Of a stretch of 5,680 bases of DNA, positions 1-4,891 are shown piece by piece (position 1 is the first letter of the stretch; every line of letters begins with the position of its first letter). Origin of the DNA: a bacterium (GTDB lineage Bacteria; Pseudomonadota; Gammaproteobacteria; Burkholderiales; Thiobacteraceae); assembly GCA_027438535.1 (NCBI GenBank), contig DAIAMA010000096.1, positions 1-5,680 of the forward strand, given 5' to 3'. The notes under the pieces were generated by a model, which worked only from the letters and a program-made list of their open reading frames with translations, ran no database searches and was not told the DNA's origin. A program made the position numbers and the translations under genes.

Positions 1-355
1 CGAGTTGTACGGCCAGGGGAAGCGCGCCGCTATCGCGCGCTTTGATTTCGCCCAGCCATTCGGCCTCGCCGGGGAGCAGCGCGGGAGCAAGCTGGCGAAT
101 GCTGAGCCCGGCGACGCGCACCAGATAACTCAGCAGCAAAGGGCGGCTGCCGGATTGTTGCGCCAAGGCTTCGAGTAGGCGCTTGCGGCGCAGCACACCG
201 AAGGTGGATTCGGCGATAAAGGCGCGGTCTTGGCTGCCCAGCTCGGGATAAGAACGAAAATAGCGCGAGAGCACGACATCGGCCGGCTCCACGAAAGGCA
301 GAATCAAATCCAAAGCAGCGCACGCATGCGCGAGCGTATTGCGGCTGGGCGTCAT
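1..355 (-). CDS. RsmB/NOP-family 16S rRNA (cytosine-C5) methyltransferase, N-terminal part (cut by window edge)
   Basis: The minus strand is open from an ATG at 355-353 to the window edge, giving 118 complete codons of the N-terminal end. Residues 24-60 (ADVVLSRYFR, then LGSQDRAFIAE and FGVLRRKRLLE) match the helical NusB-like/N1 region that precedes the SAM-binding domain in RsmB/NOP-type RNA methyltransferases. Members of this family use S-adenosylmethionine to methylate a cytosine in 16S rRNA in the cytoplasm, with two cysteines in the catalytic domain. Those cysteines and the SAM motifs lie beyond the left edge, so catalysis cannot be verified. The start is well supported: the ATG overlaps the stop of the upstream permease gene as ATGA, and the protein begins at the usual distance from the first helix. 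It is probably co-transcribed with the permease. The specific paralogue (classical RsmB or the shorter beta-proteobacterial form) cannot be decided from this fragment. Confidence 0.85.
   Translation of the reverse strand, partial: MTPSRNTLAHACAALDLILPFVEPADVVLSRYFRSYPELGSQDRAFIAESTFGVLRRKRLLEALAQQSGSRPLLLSYLVRVAGLSIRQLAPALLPGEAEWLGEIKARDSGALPLAVQL
352..355 (-). promoter_or_regulatory. ATGA start/stop overlap (translational coupling site)
   Basis: Read on the minus strand, bases 355-352 are ATGA: ATG starts the methyltransferase and TGA ends the permease. Such overlaps usually mean that ribosomes finishing the first gene re-initiate on the second, so this pair is very probably one transcript. 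Confidence 0.8.
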
Positions 356-1419
356 GAGGGTCGCGCAGGGATATCGGATGCGGGCGTTAGCGTCCAGTCG
401 CGCACCAGGCTATAGCCGACCGCAAGCAGGGTCGGGCCGAGAAAGACGCCGACGAAGCCGAATGCCGCCAGCCCGCCGAGCACGCCCAGCAACACCAGCA
501 CGAAGGGCATCGCGGCGCCCTGGCTGATGAGATAGGGCTTCAAGAAATTGTCTATGCTAGAGACCACCGCCACGCCCCACACCGCGAGGAATATCGCCCA
601 GCCGATTTCGCCTTGGTAATACAGCCAAGCGGCGGCGGGTATCCAAATCAAGGGCGGCCCCATCGGCACCACGGATAAGAAGAAAGTGGCGAGGCCCAAC
701 AGCAGCGCGCCCGGCACGCCCGCGAGCAAAAACCCGATGCCGGCGAGAATGCCTTGCATGATCGCGGTGCCGAGAATGCCATACACCACGCCTTTGACCG
801 TGCTGCCGGCGAGATGCAACAAAGCGCGCGCATGCTCGCCGCCGATACGTTCCAAGGCATTGTCCAACCGCTGTGCCAGCGCTTCGCCGTCGCGGTAGAG
901 GAAAAATAAAATAAATACCGACAAGGAAAGTTGCAGCACGCCATTGCCCAGCGCCACGCTGCGCCCGAGCAGCCATTTGCTCACATCCGGGAGTGCGCGC
1001 TTAAGCGGTTCGATCAAGGTGCCGGTATCGTTCGCGACGGCGAGCCACGCCGCCTGTAATTTGTCTCCCACCAGCGGTAGATTGGCGATCCAAGGGGGCG
1101 GCGCGGGGATGCCTTGCGCCAACGCGGTATGCAATAAGGCGTTAAGCTTATTGATATTGTCGGCGAGCGATAGGCCCACTACCACGAACGGCGCGACAAT
1201 AATCGCGGCGATGGCCAAGCATAGCAATGCCGCGGCGCTGCTGCGCCGCTGGCGGAGCCAGCCGTTTAGCCGCAGAAACAGCGGCCAAGTGGCATAGCAC
1301 AACAGCGCCGCCCACAACAGCGCCGAGACGAATGGCCGCAGCACCAGATAGCTGCCGGCAATGAGCAGCACCAATAGACTGACGGCGATGAGTTGTTCGA
1401 TATTTTTTGCGGTGGACAT
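352..1419 (-). CDS. AI-2E/UPF0118 family transporter, YdiK-like
   Basis: A 355-residue, very hydrophobic protein with the AI-2E transporter (PF01594) layout. There are two helices near residues 10-28 and 31-48, a third at about 62-86, then a polar periplasmic-type stretch (about 88-150). A membrane-rich C-terminal half follows, with hydrophobic segments near 155-177, 208-256, 272-290 and 303-335. The family's C-terminal signature is visible: D290-N291 followed by P295, then GGLAAFGFVGVFLGPTLLAV at 315-334, closely resembling E. coli YdiK in order and length (about 370 residues). It acts in the inner membrane. The substrate is unknown: the family name comes from TqsA and autoinducer-2 export, while other members have been linked to Na+/H+ exchange, so autoinducer transport should not be assumed. 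The stop overlaps the start of the downstream methyltransferase by four bases. No strong Shine-Dalgarno is seen upstream of the ATG; this is the first ATG and fits the family N-terminus. Confidence 0.93.
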   Translation of the reverse strand: MSTAKNIEQLIAVSLLVLLIAGSYLVLRPFVSALLWAALLCYATWPLFLRLNGWLRQRRSSAAALLCLAIAAIIVAPFVVVGLSLADNINKLNALLHTALAQGIPAPPPWIANLPLVGDKLQAAWLAVANDTGTLIEPLKRALPDVSKWLLGRSVALGNGVLQLSLSVFILFFLYRDGEALAQRLDNALERIGGEHARALLHLAGSTVKGVVYGILGTAIMQGILAGIGFLLAGVPGALLLGLATFFLSVVPMGPPLIWIPAAAWLYYQGEIGWAIFLAVWGVAVVSSIDNFLKPYLISQGAAMPFVLVLLGVLGGLAAFGFVGVFLGPTLLAVGYSLVRDWTLTPASDIPARPS

Positions 1420-1481
1420 GGGGCTGGGTCGCGATGCGTGCGGCCATTCTAGCCGGATCGCGTACGCGCGTCCAAAGCGTT

Positions 1482-1509
1482 TTGCCCGGCCCCGGCAAGC
1501 TATGCTAAT
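1482..1509 (+). promoter_or_regulatory. Possible sigma-70 promoter for the small membrane protein gene
   Basis: TTGCCC at 1482-1487 and GCTAAT at 1504-1509 are separated by 16 bases and match the -35 and -10 consensus at four of six positions each. The position, about 35 bases before the start codon at 1544 and just upstream of a perfect palindrome, is sensible. The match is moderate and rests on sequence alone. No convincing opposite-strand promoter for the permease was found in 1420-1500. Confidence 0.3.
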
Positions 1510-1514
1510 CTCGG

Positions 1515-1530
1515 CGCTCTATATAGAGCG
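1515..1530. promoter_or_regulatory. 16-bp perfect palindrome, candidate operator in the 5' leader
   Basis: CGCTCTATATAGAGCG is self-complementary over all 16 bases. It lies between the candidate -10 element (1504-1509) and the Shine-Dalgarno GGAG (1531-1534) of the gene starting at 1544, so a dimeric repressor bound here could block transcription. In RNA it could form a six-pair stem with an AUAU loop directly abutting the ribosome binding site. No matching regulator gene is in the window, and which mode is used, if either, is unknown. Confidence 0.45.
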
Positions 1531-1543
1531 GGAGTCGGGCGAT

Positions 1544-1975
1544 ATGGAAAACGTCAGCGGGAAAGTGATCAAGACACTGGTTGCGATCGCGGTGGTTGCG
1601 CTTCTGTTATTCGTTGCCTATACCTGGCTGGTGCTGAGCTGGAGCTATTCCAGCGGCGAACGCGCGGGCTATGTGCAAAAGCTTTCGCACAAGGGGTGGC
1701 TGTGCAAAACCTGGGAAGGCGAGATGGCGCTGGTCTCCATGCCCGGCACGGTGGCGGAAAAATTTTATTTCAGCGTGCGCGACGACAAGCTCGCCGCGGA
1801 AATCAATCAATCCATGGGCAAGCGCGTTTCGCTTTCCTATGAGCAGCACATCGGCGTGCCGACTTCCTGTTTCGGCGACACCGAATATTTCATCAGCGCG
1901 ATTAAAGTGGTCGAAGAGCCGGGCTTCGTGCCCAAACCCGCGGTGCCCGCGGCGGGCGGGGTGCTGCCGAAGTAA
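1544..1975 (+). CDS. Small single-pass membrane protein of unknown function
   Basis: A 143-residue protein. A short N-terminus is followed by one strongly hydrophobic helix (about residues 9-32), then a soluble domain of about 110 residues ending in a Pro/Ala/Gly-rich tail (about 127-143). The most distinctive block is SYSSGERAGYVQKLSHKGW at 34-52, running on to KTWEGEM at 55-61, a pattern I recognise from conserved hypothetical membrane proteins with no established role. Cys54 and Cys109 could form a disulfide if the domain is periplasmic; topology is inferred only. The start at 1544 is preferred because GGAG lies nine bases upstream. In-frame ATGs at 1361 and 1502 would overlap the divergent gene or put the palindrome inside the coding sequence. 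It is transcribed away from the permease and ends 36 bases before the cassette boundary. No catalytic motif is visible. Confidence 0.85.
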   Translation: MENVSGKVIKTLVAIAVVALLLFVAYTWLVLSWSYSSGERAGYVQKLSHKGWLCKTWEGEMALVSMPGTVAEKFYFSVRDDKLAAEINQSMGKRVSLSYEQHIGVPTSCFGDTEYFISAIKVVEEPGFVPKPAVPAAGGVLPK

Positions 1976-2013
1976 AGAATTGCGACGAAATCCGCACCGC
2001 TCGACATGGCGTT

Positions 2014-2532
2014 ATGCGGCTTCTTGAGATGGAGGCAGAACTGTCTAAGCGCAGGAACATCGAAAACGCAGAAGTTGCCGCGGTTTTCGCGGCCTACCCA
2101 AAAGATGTCAAAACGAAGCTCATGTTTCTCCGGCAGCTGATATTCGATGTGGCGTCGGAAACCAATGGAGTTGGCGCGCTAGAAGAAATCCTGAAATGGG
2201 GGCAGCCGAGTTATCTCACGACAAAATCGAAAAGCGGAAGCTTGATCAGGATAGACCGGATAAAGTCCCAAGCAGGAAAGTACGCCATGTATTTTCACTG
2301 TCAAACGACATTGATCGGCACGTTCAAAGAAATGTACCCGGGCAAGTTCGAGTTTGGAGGCAATAGAAGCATCATTTTCGGCGGAGAAGATGCGCTTCCC
2401 GAAAACGCATTGCGTCATTGTATTGCAATGGCGCTCACCTACCGCCTCGACAAAAAGCGGGGTGCCCGTATTCCCGCGAATACACGCATAACGCGCCGCT
2501 CCACCGGACGCGCAAAAGCAGCGTGCCGGTGA
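2014..2532 (+). CDS. DUF1801 domain-containing protein (cassette 1)
   Basis: A 172-residue cytoplasmic-type protein without signal peptide or membrane segment. The DUF1801 (YdhG-like) domain spans about residues 24-146. Its recognisable run is VKTKLMFLRQLIFDVASET, followed by GVGALEEILKWGQPSYLTT, a KSQAGKYAMYFHCQTTL block and ALRHCIAMALTY. No biochemical function is established for this family. The last 20 or so residues (IPANTRITRRSTGRAKAACR) are not domain sequence: they are read from the attC-like site, and the TGA stop at 2530-2532 lies inside it. The true start is uncertain. ATG 2014 lies in the cassette boundary TTATGC and ATG 2029 gives the best fit to the usual family length, but neither has a Shine-Dalgarno. 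A textbook GGAGG at 2031-2035 sits five bases before an in-frame CTG at 2041. The first ATG is given here. Confidence 0.85.
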   Translation: MRLLEMEAELSKRRNIENAEVAAVFAAYPKDVKTKLMFLRQLIFDVASETNGVGALEEILKWGQPSYLTTKSKSGSLIRIDRIKSQAGKYAMYFHCQTTLIGTFKEMYPGKFEFGGNRSIIFGGEDALPENALRHCIAMALTYRLDKKRGARIPANTRITRRSTGRAKAACR

Positions 2533-2546
2533 ACGTTGCACTAGGC
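2486..2546 (+). other. attC-like recombination site of cassette 1
   Basis: In order: R'' GCATAAC (2486-2492), a five-base spacer, L'' ending CACCGGACGC (2502-2511), a short apical loop containing AAAA, L' GCGTGCCGGTG (2521-2531), a spacer, and a degenerate R' ACTAGGC (2540-2546). The two L arms pair over ten base pairs with one extra unpaired G (2525), the kind of extrahelical base integron integrases read in folded single-stranded attC. The outer C2501/A2532 mismatch and the TGAAC just after L' also look like known attC sites. The weak points are that R' lacks the expected GTT at its start and that the only nearby GTT (2535-2537) is about five bases too close to L'. Confidence 0.55.
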
Positions 2547-2551
2547 AGCGC

Positions 2552-3022
2552 ATGATTCGCGCCGATCGATTAACAGCATATCTTGAGGGAGAGTTTGTCG
2601 TGTTCCTCATAGGCATGCGTGTCAACCGCCCATGGAAAATCCATAAATGGCTTCCCGTTGCGCTGGCGATGCCGCGCATGATTAAGGAGCTATTGTCCAA
2701 ACCGGACTCCGGCCTGCTTGGATATGAAATGTGGTTCGGACGCACCACCATCATGGTTCAGTATTGGCGCTCGACCGAGCAGCTTTTGGATTATGCGAAA
2801 AATCGAGATGCGGAACATCTCCCCGCGTGGAAAGCTTTCAACCGGGCTGTCGGTGCCAATGGCGATGTGGGGATTTGGCATGAAACATATGTGGCTTCGC
2901 CCGGCAGCTTTGAAAATATCTATGTGAACATGCCGGCCTTCGGGCTTGGTAAAGCAGGGATTCTTTTGCCCGCATCGGGTAATCGAGAAAGCGCGAAAGA
3001 GCGCCTGCGTACAGGTGCCTAG
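2552..3022 (+). CDS. DUF4188 domain-containing protein (cassette 2)
   Basis: A 156-residue protein covering essentially the whole DUF4188 family. Landmarks in order: DRLTAYLEGEFVVFLIGMRVN (about 5-25), PWKIHKWLPVA (27-37), LLGYEMWFGRT then VQYWRS (about 55-74), REHLPAW-type block DAEHLPAWKAFNRAVG (87-102), DVGIWHETY (106-114) and NMPAFGLGKAG (about 125-135). Proteins of this family are sometimes labelled monooxygenase-like because of a presumed ferredoxin-like alpha/beta-barrel fold; I see no proof of an activity. No signal peptide. The start ATG has only a weak AGG (2543-2545) upstream and follows the DUF1801 stop by 19 bases, so translation may depend on the upstream gene. The TAG stop overlaps the putative R'' core GCCTAGC, a common arrangement in cassettes. 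Confidence 0.9.
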   Translation: MIRADRLTAYLEGEFVVFLIGMRVNRPWKIHKWLPVALAMPRMIKELLSKPDSGLLGYEMWFGRTTIMVQYWRSTEQLLDYAKNRDAEHLPAWKAFNRAVGANGDVGIWHETYVASPGSFENIYVNMPAFGLGKAGILLPASGNRESAKERLRTGA

Positions 3023-3067
3023 CCTTACGATCGAGCGGGGTGCGCCAAAAGCGGCGCGCCCCAAATC
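3017..3067 (+). other. Degenerate attC-like site / strong hairpin after cassette 2
   Basis: R''-like GCCTAGC (3017-3023) is followed by a five-base spacer and then a hairpin with arms GGGGTGCGCC (3037-3046) and GGCGCGCCCC (3053-3062). All ten positions pair, one as T-G, around the loop AAAAGC. The left half looks like an attC, and GCCTAG is an exact complement of the cassette-2 start CTAGGC. The right half does not: after the hairpin comes AAATCAAATAC, with no GTTRRRY core. Absence of a T-run on either strand argues against a rho-independent terminator. Confidence 0.35.
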
Positions 3068-3117
3068 AAATACAGCAAGATCCGGGTCGCGGATGCGCGC
3101 TTAAACCTCCATATTAG

Positions 3118-3177
3118 TTATACCGTACTGGAACAAGTTCGTATCAGTACGGAAATAAACATGAGAGGTTTTGCAAA
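3118..3177 (+). promoter_or_regulatory. Regulatory leader of the SDR gene: dyad operator, 10-bp palindrome and RBS
   Basis: An interrupted dyad spans 3123-3152: outer arms CCGTACTG (3123-3130) and CAGTACGG (3145-3152) are perfect complements, and an inner GAAC-AA-GTTC (3131-3140) extends the left arm to 12 bases. The right arm carries four extra bases, GTAT (3141-3144). TTATAC at 3118-3123 is a possible -10 overlapping the dyad, but no good -35 is seen. The Shine-Dalgarno GAGG (3165-3168) is nine bases before ATG 3178, and TTTTGCAAAA (3169-3178), another palindrome, lies between. A TetR- or LysR-type regulator encoded elsewhere is plausible; none is adjacent. Confidence 0.5.
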
Positions 3178-3942
3178 ATGTCCGCATTGTCCAACAAGGT
3201 CGTTATTATCACCGGCGCAAGTTCCGGGATCGGTTATGCAACGGCAAGACTATTCGCCCGAGAGGGTGCCAAGGTCGTCGCCGGCGCGCGACGCCAAGCG
3301 GAACTTGACGCGCTCATTGGGGAGATCGCTCAAGCGGGCGGTCACGCCATGGCACTTGCCGGCGACGTCAAGGACGAGGCCTTCGCGCAAGCCTTGGTCG
3401 AACTGGCCGTCAGTCGCTTCGGAGGCCTCGATGTGGCGTTCAACAACGCGGGCACGATCGGTGAAATGGGCGCCACGCCCGATGTGTCGCTTTCGGGATG
3501 GGAGGATACGATCAGGACGAATCTGACGAGCGCTTTCCTCGGAGCGAAATATCAGCTTCCCGCGATGCTTGACCGGGGCGGCGGGTCCCTGATCTTCACG
3601 TCGACATTCGTCGGTCACACTGTCGGTCTCCCGGGCATGGCAGCTTATGCGGCAAGCAAGGCCGGGCTGATCGGTCTCACGCAAGCGCTCGCCGCCGAGT
3701 TTGGCGCCAAGGGTATCCGGGTGAACGCCCTCCTGCCGGGCGGCACGGATACACCGATGGGCCGCACCTTCGCCAACACACCGGACGCTCTAACCTTTGT
3801 CCAGGGACTGCACGCGCTGAAACGCATGGCATCGCCGGAGGAGATCGCGCAATCGGCCCTCTACCTCGCGTCCGATGCATCGAGCTTCACCACCGGTTCG
3901 GCGCTTCTTGCCGACGGCGGGATTTCCATCAATCGAACCTGA
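3178..3942 (+). CDS. SDR family NAD(P)-dependent oxidoreductase
   Basis: A complete 254-residue classical short-chain dehydrogenase/reductase, cytoplasmic, of usual length. The Rossmann glycine motif TGASSGIG is at 12-19, D63 contacts the adenine, and NNAG is at 89-92. All four catalytic residues are present: N115, S142, Y157 and K161 (YAASK). PG at 187-188 and the TDTP motif (190-193) follow. R38-R39 after the second strand favour NADP(H) over NAD(H). The C-terminus ends LADGGISINRT, typical of the family. It would interconvert a carbonyl and an alcohol; substrate specificity cannot be read from sequence, and although it resembles FabG-like enzymes nothing places it in fatty acid synthesis. 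The start has a good Shine-Dalgarno. An ORF beginning at ATG 3161 in another frame is a shadow. It lies 37 bases upstream of the Ada-like gene and may share its transcript. Confidence 0.95.
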   Translation: MSALSNKVVIITGASSGIGYATARLFAREGAKVVAGARRQAELDALIGEIAQAGGHAMALAGDVKDEAFAQALVELAVSRFGGLDVAFNNAGTIGEMGATPDVSLSGWEDTIRTNLTSAFLGAKYQLPAMLDRGGGSLIFTSTFVGHTVGLPGMAAYAASKAGLIGLTQALAAEFGAKGIRVNALLPGGTDTPMGRTFANTPDALTFVQGLHALKRMASPEEIAQSALYLASDASSFTTGSALLADGGISINRT

Positions 3943-3979
3943 AAATACGCACGCTCGATATGCCCCATGGAAAATCCAG

Positions 3980-4807
3980 ATGTCAGACTATGACCGCATA
4001 GCCGAAGCCATTGCTTTCATTACCAGCCGGGTAAACAGCCAGCCCAGCTTGAAAGAAATCGCGGCGCATTTACACCTGAGCCCCTTCCACTTCCAGCGCC
4101 TATTCTGCCGCTGGGCCGGTGTAACCCCCAAAAGATTCTTGCAAGCGCTGACATTGGAGCGTGCCAAGCAATTGCTGAGCGAATCGAAACCGCTGCTTGA
4201 AGTTTCGGACTCCCTGGGGTTGAGCAGCGGTTCGCGCTTGTATGACCACTTCGTTCATCTGGAAGCGGTGACGCCCGGCGAGTACAAAATGGGAGGCGCG
4301 GGTTTAACGATTGAATATGCGGTGCATGACACGCCCTTTGGAAAAGCGTTTATTGCCACCACTCCCCGGGGGATATGTAGTTTTGCGTTTCTGGAGCGCG
4401 CGGAAATCGATGAGCATCTGGCCGGTTTGCATAAACAGTGGCCGCATGCGCTGGCGCATGAAAATCGTCAACGAACGCTTGCGGTCATTCAGGCCATGTT
4501 CGGCGCAGAGAAGAAATTGAAACACCCGGTATCTTTGCATGTTTCCGGCACGAACTTTCAGATCAGCGTGTGGAAAGCCTTGTTGCAAATACCGCCGGCA
4601 ACGGTAGCGAGCTATTCCCAGGTGGCATCCGCGATAGGCCGTCCGAGATCTGCGCGTGCGGTGGGGCTGGCGGTGGGCGCAAACCCCGTCGCGTTCTTGA
4701 TACCTTGCCACCGCGTCATTCAACAAAGCGGTAAACTTGGCGGGTATCATTGGGGCGAAACCCGGAAACAGGCGATCCATGCATGGGAGTCGGCAAGGTA
4801 TGAGTAG
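3980..4807 (+). CDS. Ada-like AraC-type HTH / methylated-DNA--[protein]-cysteine S-methyltransferase fusion
   Basis: A 275-residue two-part protein. Residues about 5-103 form an AraC/XylS-type double helix-turn-helix (SLKEIAAHLHLSPFHFQRLF, then the conserved second helix region ending VTPGEYK). Residues about 108-190 are the RNase H-like N-terminal part of an O6-alkylguanine-DNA alkyltransferase, and 192-275 its DNA-binding and active-site part. PCHRVI at 242-247 gives the acceptor Cys243, with the usual arginine finger R226 in RPRSARAV and N235. It would repair O6-methylguanine or O4-methylthymine by irreversible transfer of the alkyl group to Cys243. It lacks the N-terminal zinc domain of E. 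coli Ada (354 residues) that accepts methyl groups from phosphotriesters and switches on the regulator, so how the AraC part is controlled is unclear. ATG 3980 is chosen over upstream in-frame ATG 3875, which would overlap the SDR gene by 68 bases; GGAA at 3969-3972 is a weak ribosome site. Confidence 0.93.
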   Translation: MSDYDRIAEAIAFITSRVNSQPSLKEIAAHLHLSPFHFQRLFCRWAGVTPKRFLQALTLERAKQLLSESKPLLEVSDSLGLSSGSRLYDHFVHLEAVTPGEYKMGGAGLTIEYAVHDTPFGKAFIATTPRGICSFAFLERAEIDEHLAGLHKQWPHALAHENRQRTLAVIQAMFGAEKKLKHPVSLHVSGTNFQISVWKALLQIPPATVASYSQVASAIGRPRSARAVGLAVGANPVAFLIPCHRVIQQSGKLGGYHWGETRKQAIHAWESARYE

Positions 4808-4891
4808 CCTCGGCCATGGCCCGGTGCTTTCACAATGCTCTTTTGCATGAAACCGCGTTTTGTGATCGATGGAACGTTATCGGGAAAAGAA

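Larger units (their letters stand above)
2012..3067 (+). mobile_element. Candidate two-cassette integron-type array without integrase (CALIN-like)
   Basis: Two short same-strand genes each sit between complementary core hexamers, as gene cassettes do. Cassette 1 begins TTATGC (2012-2017, preceded by G2011) and has the complement GCATAA at 2486-2491 before its hairpin. Cassette 2 begins CTAGGC (2541-2546) and has the complement GCCTAG at 3017-3022. Cassette 1 ends in a good attC-like structure and cassette 2 in a weaker one. Both genes encode small domain-of-unknown-function proteins, there is almost no non-coding DNA, and cassette 1 is much lower in GC than the flanks. No integrase or attI is visible, and the right half of the second site is degenerate, so the right limit is approximate. 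This is inference from structure; covariance-model scoring of attC would settle it. Confidence 0.5.

Noticed and set aside
30..323. Open frame of 97 residues on the minus strand
   Set aside because: Arg/Ala-rich shadow of the methyltransferase frame, which shows family motifs across the same bases.
1459..1468. CGCGTACGCG palindrome in the divergent region
   Set aside because: Ten bases of GC-rich palindrome are expected by chance in this composition; no link to a promoter is evident.
1976..2011. attI site or attC of an earlier cassette to the left of cassette 1
   Set aside because: Only G before TTATGC fits; no paired L arms or R'' could be found upstream, so a secondary insertion site is the simpler reading.
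2179..2754. 191-residue open frame on the minus strand across both cassette genes
   Set aside because: Antisense to two genes with clear family motifs; no recognisable domain and it crosses the cassette junction.
3037..3062. Rho-independent terminator
   Set aside because: The stem is strong but no T-run follows it on either strand.
3178..3942. SDR gene as a third gene cassette
   Set aside because: No core hexamer pair and no attC-like structure after its stop; it also has its own leader with a dyad, unlike the compact cassettes.
3875..3979. Longer Ada-like protein starting at ATG 3875
   Set aside because: It would overlap the SDR gene by 68 bases, has no ribosome site, and its extra 35 residues do not resemble an Ada zinc domain.
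4812..4821. GGCCATGGCC palindrome between the Ada-like and GGDEF genes
   Set aside because: Too short and loop-less for a terminator hairpin, no T-run, and a common type of palindrome in GC-rich DNA.
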